64,000 bases of DNA, from assembly GCA_017619755.1 (NCBI GenBank), contig JAFZRU010000007.1, forward strand, positions 1 to 64,000, given 5' to 3'. The notes under the pieces are model-generated. The model had not been told where the DNA came from. It saw only the letters and a list, made by a program, of their open reading frames with translations, and ran no database searches. Source of the DNA: Prevotella sp. Its GTDB lineage: Bacteria > Bacteroidota > Bacteroidia > Bacteroidales > Bacteroidaceae. Below, piece after piece: positions 43,297-51,805 of this stretch. The position numbers and the translations under genes are program-made. Numbering within the stretch: position 1 is the first letter of the stretch; each line of letters starts with the position of its first letter.

Positions 43297-43325
43297 CAAA
43301 GGTAGCAATAAAAAATGGCAAACAA
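43297..43325 (-). promoter_or_regulatory. Promoter of ftsY-rimO-HU-LysM
   Basis: On the minus strand, TTG (43325-43323) and TACCTTTG (43304-43297) with an 18-bp spacer, giving a leader of only about 13 bases. Confidence 0.6.
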
Positions 43326-43351
43326 GCGGAAAAGGGAAAAATTTTGCTTGA

Positions 43352-43380
43352 GCGGCGGCAAAACCACCGCCTACGGAGAA
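43352..43380. repeat. 29-bp palindromic repeat, intergenic copy upstream of ftsY
   Basis: A copy with GCGGCGGCAAAACC followed by ACCGCCTACGGAGAA, immediately upstream of the ftsY promoter and next to a separate tandem array. Confidence 0.9.
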
Positions 43381-43398
43381 CCCACGCGGCGGGGGATA

Positions 43399-43525
43399 GA
43401 GGACGGGCGATGGGAACAGGAAGGAGGACGGGCGATGGGAACAGAAAAGGAGGACGGGTGATGGGAACAGGAAAGGAGGAAGGCGATGGGAACAGAAAGG
43501 GAGGGCGGGCGACAGACACAGAAAA
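43399..43525. repeat. Tandem array of about 25-bp units, five units
   Basis: Units starting at 43399, 43424, 43450, 43476 and 43500, 24-27 bp each, with the common core GACGGGCGATGGGAACAG and a purine-rich end. No unique spacers lie between units. The array lies between the ribosomal-protein terminator and the 29-bp repeat copy. Confidence 0.85.
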
Positions 43526-43549
43526 GGGAGCGCTTGTGTGAGCGCTCCC
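43522..43549 (-). terminator. Terminator of rpmB-rpmG-DUF4295
   Basis: A perfect 9-bp stem (43526-43534 with 43541-43549), a six-base loop, and a TTTTC tail on the minus strand. It lies 23 bases after the DUF4295 stop codon. A T-run on the other side would allow function on the + strand as well. Confidence 0.8.
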
Positions 43550-43572
43550 TTTTTCTATCGAGTAAAGAAAAA

Positions 43573-43731
43573 TTATTTCTTGAAGAAATCCTGTACGGCC
43601 TCGTTGGGGACCATTTGCTCGTCGAAGATGTAAGCACCAGTTTTGGGGCTTTTAACCATCTTGATGACTTTTGTGTAAGCGCGCCCGTCCTTCGAACCTT
43701 CGTGGAGGGTAGCAACGGTTTTCTTTGCCAT
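43573..43731 (-). CDS. DUF4295 small basic protein
   Basis: A 52-residue protein beginning MAKKTVATLHEGSKDGRAYT and ending VQDFFKK. DUF4295 proteins sit right after rpmG in Bacteroidetes, and their size and charge suggest a ribosome-associated role, which is not proven. It lies 9 bp after rpmG and before the operon terminator. Confidence 0.88.
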   Translation of the reverse strand: MAKKTVATLHEGSKDGRAYTKVIKMVKSPKTGAYIFDEQMVPNEAVQDFFKK

Positions 43732-43740
43732 ATTCTATGA

Positions 43741-43932
43741 TTATTTGATTTCCTTGTGAACAGTCATTTTCTTGAGGATGGGGTTGTATTTCTTCAACTC
43801 CATGCGTTCGGGAGTGTTCTTACGGTTTTTCGTAGTGACATACCTGCTTGTGCCAGGCAGTCCACTATTTTTCATTTCCGTGCACTCGAGGATGACCTGC
43901 ACCCTATTGCCTTTCGCTTTCTTTGATGCCAT
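43741..43932 (-). CDS. rpmG: 50S ribosomal protein L33
   Basis: 63 residues, [20 protein letters not shown] ... [27 protein letters not shown], the L33 pattern. It lacks the paired CxxC motifs, so it is the zinc-free form. It lies between rpmB (4 bp) and the DUF4295 gene (9 bp). Confidence 0.95.
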   Translation of the reverse strand: MASKKAKGNRVQVILECTEMKNSGLPGTSRYVTTKNRKNTPERMELKKYNPILKKMTVHKEIK

Positions 43933-43936
43933 GGTA

Positions 43937-44200
43937 TTAATCTCCTATCACTTTAATGTCTTTCCAATCCACATAGCCTTTAGCCACGGCCTGCTTAAGT
44001 GCGGCGTCAAGCCCCACCTTGTTGATGAGACGCAGTCCGGCGGCACTGATTTTAAGGCTGATCCAGCAGTCCTCCTCGACATAGTAGAATTTCTTTGTGA
44101 ACAAGTTCACGTCGAAAGTCCTCTTTGTGCGATGTTTCGAGTGGGAAACGTTGTTGCCAACCTGTGCTTTTTTTCCCGTAATTTGACAAATCTTCGACAT
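43937..44200 (-). CDS. rpmB: 50S ribosomal protein L28
   Basis: 87 residues, [21 protein letters not shown] ... [16 protein letters not shown], typical of L28; only one cysteine, so no zinc knuckle. First gene of the rpmB-rpmG-DUF4295 transcript, with a consensus promoter 52 bp upstream of its ATG. Confidence 0.95.
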   Translation of the reverse strand: MSKICQITGKKAQVGNNVSHSKHRTKRTFDVNLFTKKFYYVEEDCWISLKISAAGLRLINKVGLDAALKQAVAKGYVDWKDIKVIGD

Positions 44201-44251
44201 TTCTATCTAAATTTTTGTTTTCGTTTTTTGATACCTATTCCAAACAGGGTG

Positions 44252-44281
44252 CAAAATTACGAAAAATTTTGTGAATGGCAA
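44252..44281 (-). promoter_or_regulatory. Promoter of rpmB-rpmG-DUF4295
   Basis: On the minus strand, TTG (44281-44279) and TAATTTTG (44259-44252) with a 19-bp spacer, an excellent consensus match. Confidence 0.8.
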
Positions 44282-44330
44282 AATTTCCACAGGAATTATT
44301 TATGGATTTAATGATTTTTTTGAATTTTGG

Positions 44331-44359
44331 GCGGCGGCAGAACCGCCGCTTGCGGAGAA
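44331..44359. repeat. 29-bp palindromic repeat, intergenic copy after the C10 protease gene
   Basis: A copy with GCGGCGGCAGAACC followed by GCCGCTTGCGGAGAA, in the same orientation as the others and 16 bp beyond the protease stop codon. It could act as a hairpin at the end of that transcript. Confidence 0.88.
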
Positions 44360-44375
44360 GCCGGATGGGAGGGGA

Positions 44376-47300
44376 TTATGGGACCACCACCTTTTTGCCA
44401 TTGACGATGTAGATGCCTGGAGGGAGGGTGGACAGATGACGGAAGGAACCGACGAGGCGACCGGTGACATCGTGGACAGTGTAGCCGGAGGCGGGACGGC
44501 TATCGCTCATTGTCACGGTGGATATGCCATCGGGGAGCATGGGACCTTCGATGGAGATGACAGCATCCTGGGCGACAGGGGTGTCGGTGAGGATGTATGC
44601 ACGGAAGGGTGCCAGCGGGGTGTCATCGGCGACGGCTGTGAAACGGTCTCCATCGAGCGCGAAGACAGAGCAGGGGGGAGCAGATACTGGGATGAAGGAC
44701 GCCAGTTTTTCCGGTGTTGTCCAGATGGAAGGCGTGAGGATGGTGCAATCATCGAGCGTGACAACCATGTCCTTGGCGAAGTCAGCCTTCAGGGAGGTTT
44801 CCTTTCCACTCTCAAAGACGAGGGTCTTTCCTGCAAGTTCAGGGCTTATACTAATAAAATAGGTGGTGAAGGGCAGGAATTGATCGGCGTAGTCGAGGGA
44901 GAGGATGCCGTTTTTCACCTCCTTGATGGTCTGGAGATAAAAGCCCTTTCCATTGTCATCCCCCTGACGGAACCAGTCCACCTCCACGCCGTCGGCGGTG
45001 ATGGTCTTCGGTTCGAATGGGAGGTTGATGGTGGACCACTTGCCCACTTCGTCAGGTTGGAAGGTGCGTGAGAACCTTGCCGCCGCCGTGACAAAAAGAT
45101 CCTGAGGGAAGAAGCAGTCGTACCCATCATGGATGTTGGCATATCCGCCCTTGTTCTCGAAATTGAAGTTGTTTTTCCCTGACAGTCCCTTTGGCACGTT
45201 TTTGTCGAGCATGTAGATGGTGTTGGGGTTGTCGTTGGGTGTGACGTTTTTGGTGTACGCCATTCTGACATTGACCGCGACGGCCTCCTGCGGCACCTCG
45301 AACACCTGCGCCGCCGTCTTGGTCATCAGGCGTCCTTCAGCGGTCCAATACACAGCCCCCTTCACCACGTCGAGCATGGGGGTCTCGCAGAGTGACGTCA
45401 ACTTCTTTCCTTTGTAAGTCTTCAGCACCACCTTGTATTTCTTGTCGAAAACGGAGGGTTTGAGTTGGGCGACATACTCCATGGAGTCCCTCCCCCCAAT
45501 GTTGACCAAGCTGCTTTGCGCCACTTCCTCCCCCTGCTCATCGACCATCGACAAGGCGAGGACATGGCGGTAGGAACCTTCGCCACTGTTGTTCAACTTC
45601 ACCCTGCACATCACTTTGTCACCCACGACGGCGGTACTGTCCTCCGAATAGTTAAGGATGTCCAAGCTTCCCTCCATGTCCGCCCCCTCGTTGGTGGCGT
45701 TGCTGTAGAAATACTGTTCGGGGTAAGAGTCAACGGATAGGAAGAAGACGTCATTTTGCAGGTCGAGAGAGTGATTGTCGTCAATATAGAGGCAGATGGA
45801 GCGAGTCGTGGAAGGCAAGATGGCCGCCGGTTCGTATGCCACGTCCTCCACCTCTCCTTTGTTGTTGAGTTTTCTTGCTGCGAGGAAGCCATTGAACTCC
45901 TCGTCGTTGTTGGTGAGGTTGACGACGATGTTTTGCCCATCCTTCCTCACACTGTTGACGACGAAGTCGGCCTTAGGCACCGGTGTGACGAGCATGGTGT
46001 CCCCCTTGATAAGGATTTCGAGGTGGTTTTTATCGGCATTGAACACCGTTTGCATATTTCCCATGCTCCCCTTTCGGAAGACGGGCATGATGGAGTATTC
46101 GCCCTCCTCGATGTCTTTTCCCACATTGAAATTGAACTCCACGTCGTCACCGTAACCCGGCCAGAAGGAACGCGAAGTGCTCTTGAGAGTCTTGAGGTAC
46201 GTTCCCGTACTGTCGTAGAGCGCCAATCCAAGGTAGAAATTCTCCTCGCGCTCCCCCATGTTGATAAAAGACAATTCCACGGTGATTCCCTTGAAGTCAG
46301 TGCTGGCCCCCGTCCTGGTGTAAGTGCGCCCGAACTTCAGACTCGGCCTTGCACATACCGAAAGGGTCTTCTCCGGGGCTTTATACTCGTCCTCTCCGGA
46401 GGTTTTCACCCCGATGAGTGCCGACTGCATGACGGAGAATCTCATGGAAGTGGCACTCCCACCGGTGCCGGAGGTGTTGGCGTCAAGCACAGAAATGCGG
46501 TAATGTGCGTCACCGTTCCCACTCCATCCCCAGTTGATGTGGTAAAACCCCTTGCCATCATATCCGTCGCAGAGGAAGGCATGCCCCTCGTATGCCATGG
46601 TGTAACCCGTGTAAAGCACGGGGCGCTTGTTCTTGAGTTCGTTGACGAGGATGCTGTCCCACTGTTCGATGGAATACCCATCCCTTGACACCTCGTGAAT
46701 GGTATTGGGATAATTGAAGTATTGCGGCAGGACCCATCCCAAGAAGGAGGTCGAAGCCCCTGATGAAGCCGGTGTATAGTCCATCTGCACCAATTGTCCG
46801 CAATAACGCATCAGTTCGGCCACGGCATCCTTCTGCTTCTGCGTGGCGTTGCGTCCGTAGGAGCGCAGCATATCGTCCCATTTGAAAGCGGTGGGTTGCA
46901 GCTTTTCCACCTCCACCTTGTACGAATAAGTGGTGTAGCCATCGATGGCCTTGGTGCTGTCAGCCGGCCATTTGTGGTAATACATCAACTGAGCCAATGC
47001 CGTGGCCACGCATCCCGTAGGTGGCAACGAGCCGTTCACACGCGGGCACTGCTGGTTGTAAGGGTCCATCTGGTCCCATTTCGTCGTGATGAGCGGCGAG
47101 ATGACATCGGTGGGCCTGGCCGTCGGAGCCTGGTTGGTGAGCTGCATGTCGGCCACCTGCGCCACGGCCTCCTCATAGTAGTCCATCCACCACTGCATGT
47201 TGGGAGGCATGTTGTCGGCGTCGAAGGAGCCGGTATCGGAATATGCGAGGACAGGCACGGTGCGGTCGTCGCCAGAGAGGATGACAAATCCCTCGTTATC

Positions 47301-47507
47301 GCCCATGTTGCAGACATAAAGGCGTGGTTCCTGGTCGCCAGCCTTCCGTCCCTTGTACGCCACGGTGAGTTTCTGCCCCACCCTGTTGGCGAGGTGCTGT
47401 TTGAGGAAGATCTTGGCATTGCCAAGTGCGGCACGCTCGGACAGGGGTTTGGCGAAAGCAATGGTAGTACACGCGAGAAAAGCGACGACTGCAAAAAACT
47501 TGTTCAT
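44376..47507 (-). CDS. C10 family cysteine protease (streptopain-like), secreted
   Basis: A 1043-residue protease precursor. It has a signal peptide (MNKFFAVVAFLACTTIAFA) and a Spi-like propeptide (about 20-133, ending before the PLITTKWDQMDPYNQ that opens the mature enzyme). The C10 catalytic domain has Cys166 in PPTGCVATALAQ and His309 in YEGHAFLCDGYD, with GFYHINWGWSG after it. About 650 residues of beta-rich, CARDB-like domains follow, and a type IX-like C-terminus (GYTVHDVTGRLVGSFRHLSTLPPGIYIVNGKKVVV). It probably degrades proteins at the cell surface. The start at 47507 was chosen for its clean signal peptide and its distance to the promoter. Confidence 0.9.
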   Translation of the reverse strand: MNKFFAVVAFLACTTIAFAKPLSERAALGNAKIFLKQHLANRVGQKLTVAYKGRKAGDQEPRLYVCNMGDNEGFVILSGDDRTVPVLAYSDTGSFDADNMPPNMQWWMDYYEEAVAQVADMQLTNQAPTARPTDVISPLITTKWDQMDPYNQQCPRVNGSLPPTGCVATALAQLMYYHKWPADSTKAIDGYTTYSYKVEVEKLQPTAFKWDDMLRSYGRNATQKQKDAVAELMRYCGQLVQMDYTPASSGASTSFLGWVLPQYFNYPNTIHEVSRDGYSIEQWDSILVNELKNKRPVLYTGYTMAYEGHAFLCDGYDGKGFYHINWGWSGNGDAHYRISVLDANTSGTGGSATSMRFSVMQSALIGVKTSGEDEYKAPEKTLSVCARPSLKFGRTYTRTGASTDFKGITVELSFINMGEREENFYLGLALYDSTGTYLKTLKSTSRSFWPGYGDDVEFNFNVGKDIEEGEYSIMPVFRKGSMGNMQTVFNADKNHLEILIKGDTMLVTPVPKADFVVNSVRKDGQNIVVNLTNNDEEFNGFLAARKLNNKGEVEDVAYEPAAILPSTTRSICLYIDDNHSLDLQNDVFFLSVDSYPEQYFYSNATNEGADMEGSLDILNYSEDSTAVVGDKVMCRVKLNNSGEGSYRHVLALSMVDEQGEEVAQSSLVNIGGRDSMEYVAQLKPSVFDKKYKVVLKTYKGKKLTSLCETPMLDVVKGAVYWTAEGRLMTKTAAQVFEVPQEAVAVNVRMAYTKNVTPNDNPNTIYMLDKNVPKGLSGKNNFNFENKGGYANIHDGYDCFFPQDLFVTAAARFSRTFQPDEVGKWSTINLPFEPKTITADGVEVDWFRQGDDNGKGFYLQTIKEVKNGILSLDYADQFLPFTTYFISISPELAGKTLVFESGKETSLKADFAKDMVVTLDDCTILTPSIWTTPEKLASFIPVSAPPCSVFALDGDRFTAVADDTPLAPFRAYILTDTPVAQDAVISIEGPMLPDGISTVTMSDSRPASGYTVHDVTGRLVGSFRHLSTLPPGIYIVNGKKVVVP

Positions 47508-47542
47508 ATCAGACAGATGATGGATAATAATGATTTTGCGTG

Positions 47543-47573
47543 CAAAATTACAAAGAAAAAAGAAACCATGCAA
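47543..47573 (-). promoter_or_regulatory. Promoter of the C10 protease gene
   Basis: On the minus strand, TTG (47573-47571) and TAATTTTG (47550-47543) with a 20-bp spacer; leader about 30 bases. No equally clear promoter was seen for the divergent gene at 47688. Confidence 0.7.
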
Positions 47574-47687
47574 CGCAAAAGAGATAAAAAACCACGATAA
47601 GGATGTTATTCAATCCCCCTGAAAAAAAACGGGAAAAATAAACCTTTCCATCTTTTCAGCATCCAATATACAAAATCATGCTCTAAA

Positions 47688-50600
47688 ATGAAGCCCCACC
47701 ACACCCTCCTTCTGTTGTTTCTGCTACTGTTCACGACCCTCCCCCTTTCCGCCCAGGACACTTCCCTCCATGGCAAGGTGAGCGATGCCGAGAGTCGCGA
47801 GCCCCTCGTGAAAGCCACCCTCCAGCTCTATCGCCTCACCACGTCGCGCAACCACACCGACACGGTGTTCACCGACGGCACGCTATCCGACGAGCAGGGA
47901 ACCTTTGCCTTCCACGACCTCCCCTCCGGACAGTATCTCCTCCGCGCCACTTACCTCGGCTACGAGGAGGCCACCCGCACGGTGAGGAAAGGCGCCACCG
48001 CCTTGTCATTAGGCGACATCGCCTTGAAGGCCGACGCCGTGGTGCTGAGCGAGGCCGTGGTGACCGCCAACATCCCGAAAATGGTGGTGAAGGACGACAC
48101 CCTCGTTTACAATGCCGACGCCTTCCGCGTACCAGAAGGCTCTGTCATCGAGGCGTTAGTGGAGGCGTTGCCCGGGGCGAAGATAGACGACAATGGCGGC
48201 ATCACAGTGAATGGCAAAAGCGTGAGGCGCTTCAAAATGGACGGGCGCGACTACATGACGGGCAATAACGAAGCGGTGATGAAAAACCTGCCGGCCTACG
48301 TTATCGACCAGGTGAAGGCTTACGACGAGAAGAGCGACCTCTCGAAACTCACCGGCATCGACGACGGCAACGACGACTTCGTGTTGGAGTTCGTCACCAA
48401 ACGCAGCGCCCGCAAGGGCCTTCAGATGAACCCCGACGTAGGTGTGGGCACCGACGACCGCTACGGCATTCGTCTGACGGCCATGAAGCCCTTCGGTGAC
48501 ATGCGCTACACCTTCATGGGCAACGCCAACAACGTGAACGGCCGCAACTTCACCGGTCGCGGTGGCCGTGGCCGTGGCAACAACAACGGCCAGCGCCACA
48601 CAAAGACCGCCGCCTTGGATGCGAGCTATGAGGACGGCAAGCAGTTGAAAATGAACGGCCGAGTGACATGGAGCCACGACAACACCGATAACTGGAATCG
48701 CACCGGTTCGGAGACTTTCGTCAATACCCGAGGCGGAGCTTTCTCCAACAGCATCAGCCAAAACTACTCCCGCTCCAACAGTTGGACAGGCAACATGAAC
48801 CTGCAATGGCAAATCGACTCGCTCACCACCCTCTCCTTCCGTCCCGACCTCAACTTCTCCACCAACGACAGCCGGGGCTATTCCACCTCCGCCTCGTTCA
48901 ACGCCAACCCCTTCGACTACACCGATAAACCCCTCGAATCCGAAGGCTTAGCGGTGATGGACAGCAAGAACTTGGTGGTGAACAGTCGCAACAACAAGCA
49001 GATGGGCTACAACAACAGCCACAACGTCAACGCACAATTGCAACTACACCGCCGCATCGGCATCCGCGGCCGCAACGTGGCGTTGAACGCCAACGTTAGC
49101 TACCGCGACGGGCAAAGCCGCAACGCCAACCTCTCCGCCGTACACCTCTACCAGGAGATGGACATCACCGGCAACGACTCCACCTACCAGACCAACCGCT
49201 ACAGCCTCACCGATCAGGACAATTACAACTACAGCATAGGAGTCACTTACACCGAGCCATTGCTCCTTTTCCAAACGAAGCCGGCTGAAGAACCCGACAT
49301 GCCCGGCTTCCCGCCGGGAGGCCGCCGCCAAGAACGCGCCCGAGGCTTGCAGGGCCTCTTCCTTCAAGCCAACTACCGCTTCCGCCACAGCTACCAGGAG
49401 AGCGACCCCTCGACGTATGACTTCCCCGACTTCAGCAACGAAGCCCTTGCCGACGTATTGGTGAAATACCGTGACTGGACGCGCCTTTTCGGTTACTTGG
49501 ACAACCCCTACGAAAGCTATCTCTCCGACAGCCTCAGCCGTTACTCGGAGCGCACGGAGAACGAGCACAACATCGACTTGCAGCTGCGCCTCGTCAGGCA
49601 GAAGCTCAACCTGAACGCCGGCATCAGCATCCAACCACAAAGGTCTCACTACATACAACAATACCTCGGCGTGCCAGTAGATACCACGCGGACGACGACC
49701 AACTTCACCCCCACCCTCAATTTGCGCTACCGCTGGAACCAGCAAACCAACCTGCAAATGACGTTCCGAGGCTCCACGTCGCAGCCCTCCATCACCCAAC
49801 TGCTCGACATCTACGACGACACCAACCCCCTCTCCATCACCATGGGCAACCCGGGGTTGAAGCCCTCCCTGACCACCTCCTGGAACGCCAATTTCCAAAA
49901 GCAACGCTCTCCCAAGTTCACCACCGACACCTTAGGCCTGAGCATCCCGGTGAACCAACGCCACTGGAGTTTCAACGCCAACGGCAACCTCCAACGCACC
50001 TACAACGCCATTGGCAACGTGGTGACCTACAACGAAACGACGGGCGGGCGCATCAGCCGCCCCGAGAACATCAACGGCAACTGGAACGCCAGTGCCGGCA
50101 CCACCTTCAACCTCGCCCTCGACACCCTCAACCGCTGGGACGTGAGCGGTTCCATCCGAGGCAGTTACAGCCACCAAGTGGGATATGTCAACCTCAAGCG
50201 CACAGCCATCCCCGACCGCAACATCACCCACACCTACAACCTCTCCCCCTCCACCTCGCTCAGCTTCCGCAACAGTTGGCTCAGCTTCTCCATCAACGCC
50301 AACGCCACCTACGCACGTACACACAACCGCCTCCAGGCCTCGAACAACCTCGCCACATGGAACTTCTCCTACGGCGGGAACACCAAAATCACATTCCCAT
50401 GGGGCACCAACCTCTCCACAGACATACACATGCACAGCAAGCGAGGATACAGCGACCAGTCGCTCAACACCAACGAACTGCTGTGGAACGCCCAGCTCTC
50501 CCACAGTTTCCTGCGCGGAAAGCCACTCACCATCATGCTGCAATGGTATGACATCCTCAACCAGCAATCGAACTTCACACGGACGGTGAACGCCAATGGC

Positions 50601-50813
50601 TGGACCGACCGTGAAGTAAACTCCATCACCTCATACGCCATGCTGCATGTGAGCTACCGCTACAACATGTTCGGACGCGGACGCGGCGGTGGAGAGCGTG
50701 GTGGAGAATTCCGAGGACGTGGCGGCGAAGGCCCACGCGGCGACCGTCCACGCGGCGGATTCGGTGGCGGATTCGGCGGCGGCGGCGGCTTCGGTGGCGG
50801 AGGAGGGTTCTGA
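47688..50813 (+). CDS. TonB-receptor-like outer-membrane beta-barrel protein with RGG/FGG tail
   Basis: A 1041-residue protein. A signal peptide ends at LPLSAQD, then a carboxypeptidase-regulatory-like domain (LHGKVSDAESREPLVKATLQLYRL), then a plug-like region (VIEALVEALPGAKIDDNGGITVNGKSVRRFKMDGRDY), as in the outer-membrane beta-barrel family related to SusC but lacking a SusD partner. The barrel fills most of the rest, with alternating aromatic strands up to SYAMLHVSYRYNMFG. The last 47 residues are almost only Gly, Arg, Glu and Phe (GRGRGGGERGG ... GGFGGGGGF), and a second short RG patch lies near 293 (GRGGRGRGNNN). Ligand unknown. Confidence 0.82.
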   Translation: MKPHHTLLLLFLLLFTTLPLSAQDTSLHGKVSDAESREPLVKATLQLYRLTTSRNHTDTVFTDGTLSDEQGTFAFHDLPSGQYLLRATYLGYEEATRTVRKGATALSLGDIALKADAVVLSEAVVTANIPKMVVKDDTLVYNADAFRVPEGSVIEALVEALPGAKIDDNGGITVNGKSVRRFKMDGRDYMTGNNEAVMKNLPAYVIDQVKAYDEKSDLSKLTGIDDGNDDFVLEFVTKRSARKGLQMNPDVGVGTDDRYGIRLTAMKPFGDMRYTFMGNANNVNGRNFTGRGGRGRGNNNGQRHTKTAALDASYEDGKQLKMNGRVTWSHDNTDNWNRTGSETFVNTRGGAFSNSISQNYSRSNSWTGNMNLQWQIDSLTTLSFRPDLNFSTNDSRGYSTSASFNANPFDYTDKPLESEGLAVMDSKNLVVNSRNNKQMGYNNSHNVNAQLQLHRRIGIRGRNVALNANVSYRDGQSRNANLSAVHLYQEMDITGNDSTYQTNRYSLTDQDNYNYSIGVTYTEPLLLFQTKPAEEPDMPGFPPGGRRQERARGLQGLFLQANYRFRHSYQESDPSTYDFPDFSNEALADVLVKYRDWTRLFGYLDNPYESYLSDSLSRYSERTENEHNIDLQLRLVRQKLNLNAGISIQPQRSHYIQQYLGVPVDTTRTTTNFTPTLNLRYRWNQQTNLQMTFRGSTSQPSITQLLDIYDDTNPLSITMGNPGLKPSLTTSWNANFQKQRSPKFTTDTLGLSIPVNQRHWSFNANGNLQRTYNAIGNVVTYNETTGGRISRPENINGNWNASAGTTFNLALDTLNRWDVSGSIRGSYSHQVGYVNLKRTAIPDRNITHTYNLSPSTSLSFRNSWLSFSINANATYARTHNRLQASNNLATWNFSYGGNTKITFPWGTNLSTDIHMHSKRGYSDQSLNTNELLWNAQLSHSFLRGKPLTIMLQWYDILNQQSNFTRTVNANGWTDREVNSITSYAMLHVSYRYNMFGRGRGGGERGGEFRGRGGEGPRGDRPRGGFGGGFGGGGGFGGGGGF

Positions 50814-50902
50814 AGACCTTCAGACTAAGAAAAAACCCATCTATAAAAGAGTGAAGGCAATCCCTTCAGCCCGGTCCTTCGGACACTGTGGTTATTGAGA
50901 AC

Positions 50903-50934
50903 AAAAAAGAGTATGACTGCCAGATCATACTCTT
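50903..50934 (-). terminator. Terminator of the toxin-antitoxin pair
   Basis: A perfect 10-bp stem (50907-50916 with 50925-50934), an eight-base loop and six T on the minus strand, starting 27 bases after the antitoxin stop codon. Confidence 0.75.
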
Positions 50935-50960
50935 CAATCAAATCGTTGTTGGAATACAAG

Positions 50961-51284
50961 TCAGCAGAGTGCGATTTTCCCAATGCCGGACATTTCGAGA
51001 TTCACGGAAATATCCATGGCCTTGAACACACGCATCACACTGGAGAGGCTGATGCTCTTGCCTTTCTCCAACCGTGAGATCTGTGACCTCTGCACCCCTA
51101 TTCTCTGGCCAAGTTCTTCCTGTGTAAGGTTCCTGGCAAGTCTCGCCTGCTTGATGGCCTCGCCGACATGGTAAGCATGGATTTCCTCTGCCAACTGTGC
51201 CTCGAACTCATCACGCTCTGGTGTCCCGACAGGACCGAGGTCTCTGTCTTTCAACTCATCCAATGAATAAAGTTTCATCGACAT
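50961..51284 (-). CDS. HTH-XRE antitoxin (HigA-like)
   Basis: A 107-residue DNA-binding protein with a xenobiotic-response-element helix-turn-helix: AIKQARLARNLTQEELGQRIGVQRSQISRLEKGKSISLSSVMRVFKAM at about 43-92. It follows the toxin gene by 7 bp. Such antitoxins bind the toxin and repress their own promoter. An internal ATG (MKLYSLDEL, 51278) is an alternative start. Confidence 0.85.
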   Translation of the reverse strand: MSMKLYSLDELKDRDLGPVGTPERDEFEAQLAEEIHAYHVGEAIKQARLARNLTQEELGQRIGVQRSQISRLEKGKSISLSSVMRVFKAMDISVNLEMSGIGKIALC

Positions 51285-51291
51285 TATACCA

Positions 51292-51636
51292 TTATTTTGA
51301 TTCGTAATACTCTTTTCTCAAAGCTTCCGCTCTTGCTATTTCCTTGGCTGGCACTTTCCATGTTTTCTTTACAAAACCATGAGTGGCAACCACCAACCGC
51401 TTCTTCTTAGCATCCCAAAATGCCAGCAGACGATAATGGATGCCGTTGAAGAGTGTGCGGAACTCCCAGAAGTCATCAGAGCCTTCAAGCTTCTTGAACA
51501 AGTCGCCATCCTTGATGCCTCCCGCTACCTTTGTGATATTGTAGTATATCTTCTTACGAGGCTGGTTCGGCAGGTTCTTCAAGAACTCGCTTGCATCATC
51601 CATGAAGAAAACGTCAAATTGACCCTGCTGTTCCAT
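51292..51636 (-). CDS. RelE/HigB-like toxin
   Basis: A 114-residue protein of the RelE/ParE superfamily, closest to the HigB/Gp49-like branch: FLKNLPNQPRKKIYYNI, LFKKLEGSDDFWEFRTLFNGIHYRLLAFWDAKKKRLVVATHGFVKKTWKVP. It should cleave mRNA at the ribosome when free of antitoxin. The toxin gene comes first, as in higBA. It is transcribed from a consensus promoter with a leader of about 20 bases. Confidence 0.85.
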   Translation of the reverse strand: MEQQGQFDVFFMDDASEFLKNLPNQPRKKIYYNITKVAGGIKDGDLFKKLEGSDDFWEFRTLFNGIHYRLLAFWDAKKKRLVVATHGFVKKTWKVPAKEIARAEALRKEYYESK

Positions 51637-51661
51637 TTGTCATCATATTTGTTTGATACTG

Positions 51662-51692
51662 CAAAAGTAATCATTATGATTGATTAATGCAA
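51662..51692 (-). promoter_or_regulatory. Promoter of the toxin-antitoxin pair
   Basis: On the minus strand, TTG (51692-51690) and TACTTTTG (51669-51662) with a 20-bp spacer. The overlapping ATCATTATGATTGAT at 51671-51685 has dyad symmetry (ATCAT/ATGAT) and could be the antitoxin operator. Confidence 0.65.
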
Positions 51693-51773
51693 GTTTTTTT
51701 AGAATAACTAAGAAAAAAACACCATCCATGAAAAAAAGTCTGAAAAACATTCGTCGATTTGATAAAAAAGTCA

Positions 51774-51781
51774 TAACTTTG
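51774..51781 (+). promoter_or_regulatory. -7 box of the tRNA-Ser gene
   Basis: TAACTTTG lies 24 bases before the mature tRNA 5' end. No -33 TTG at the usual spacing. Confidence 0.5.
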
Positions 51782-51805
51782 CAACCCGAAATCAGTAACA
51801 AGCAA

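Noticed and set aside
43399-43525. CRISPR-like array
   Set aside because: Units of 24-27 bp follow each other directly with no unique spacers, and no cas gene is near.
44331-44359. GC-rich hairpin as a simple terminator of the C10 protease gene
   Set aside because: Its sequence matches the 29-bp repeat family found elsewhere, including inside a gene, so termination cannot be its general reason for being there, although it may act so at this site.
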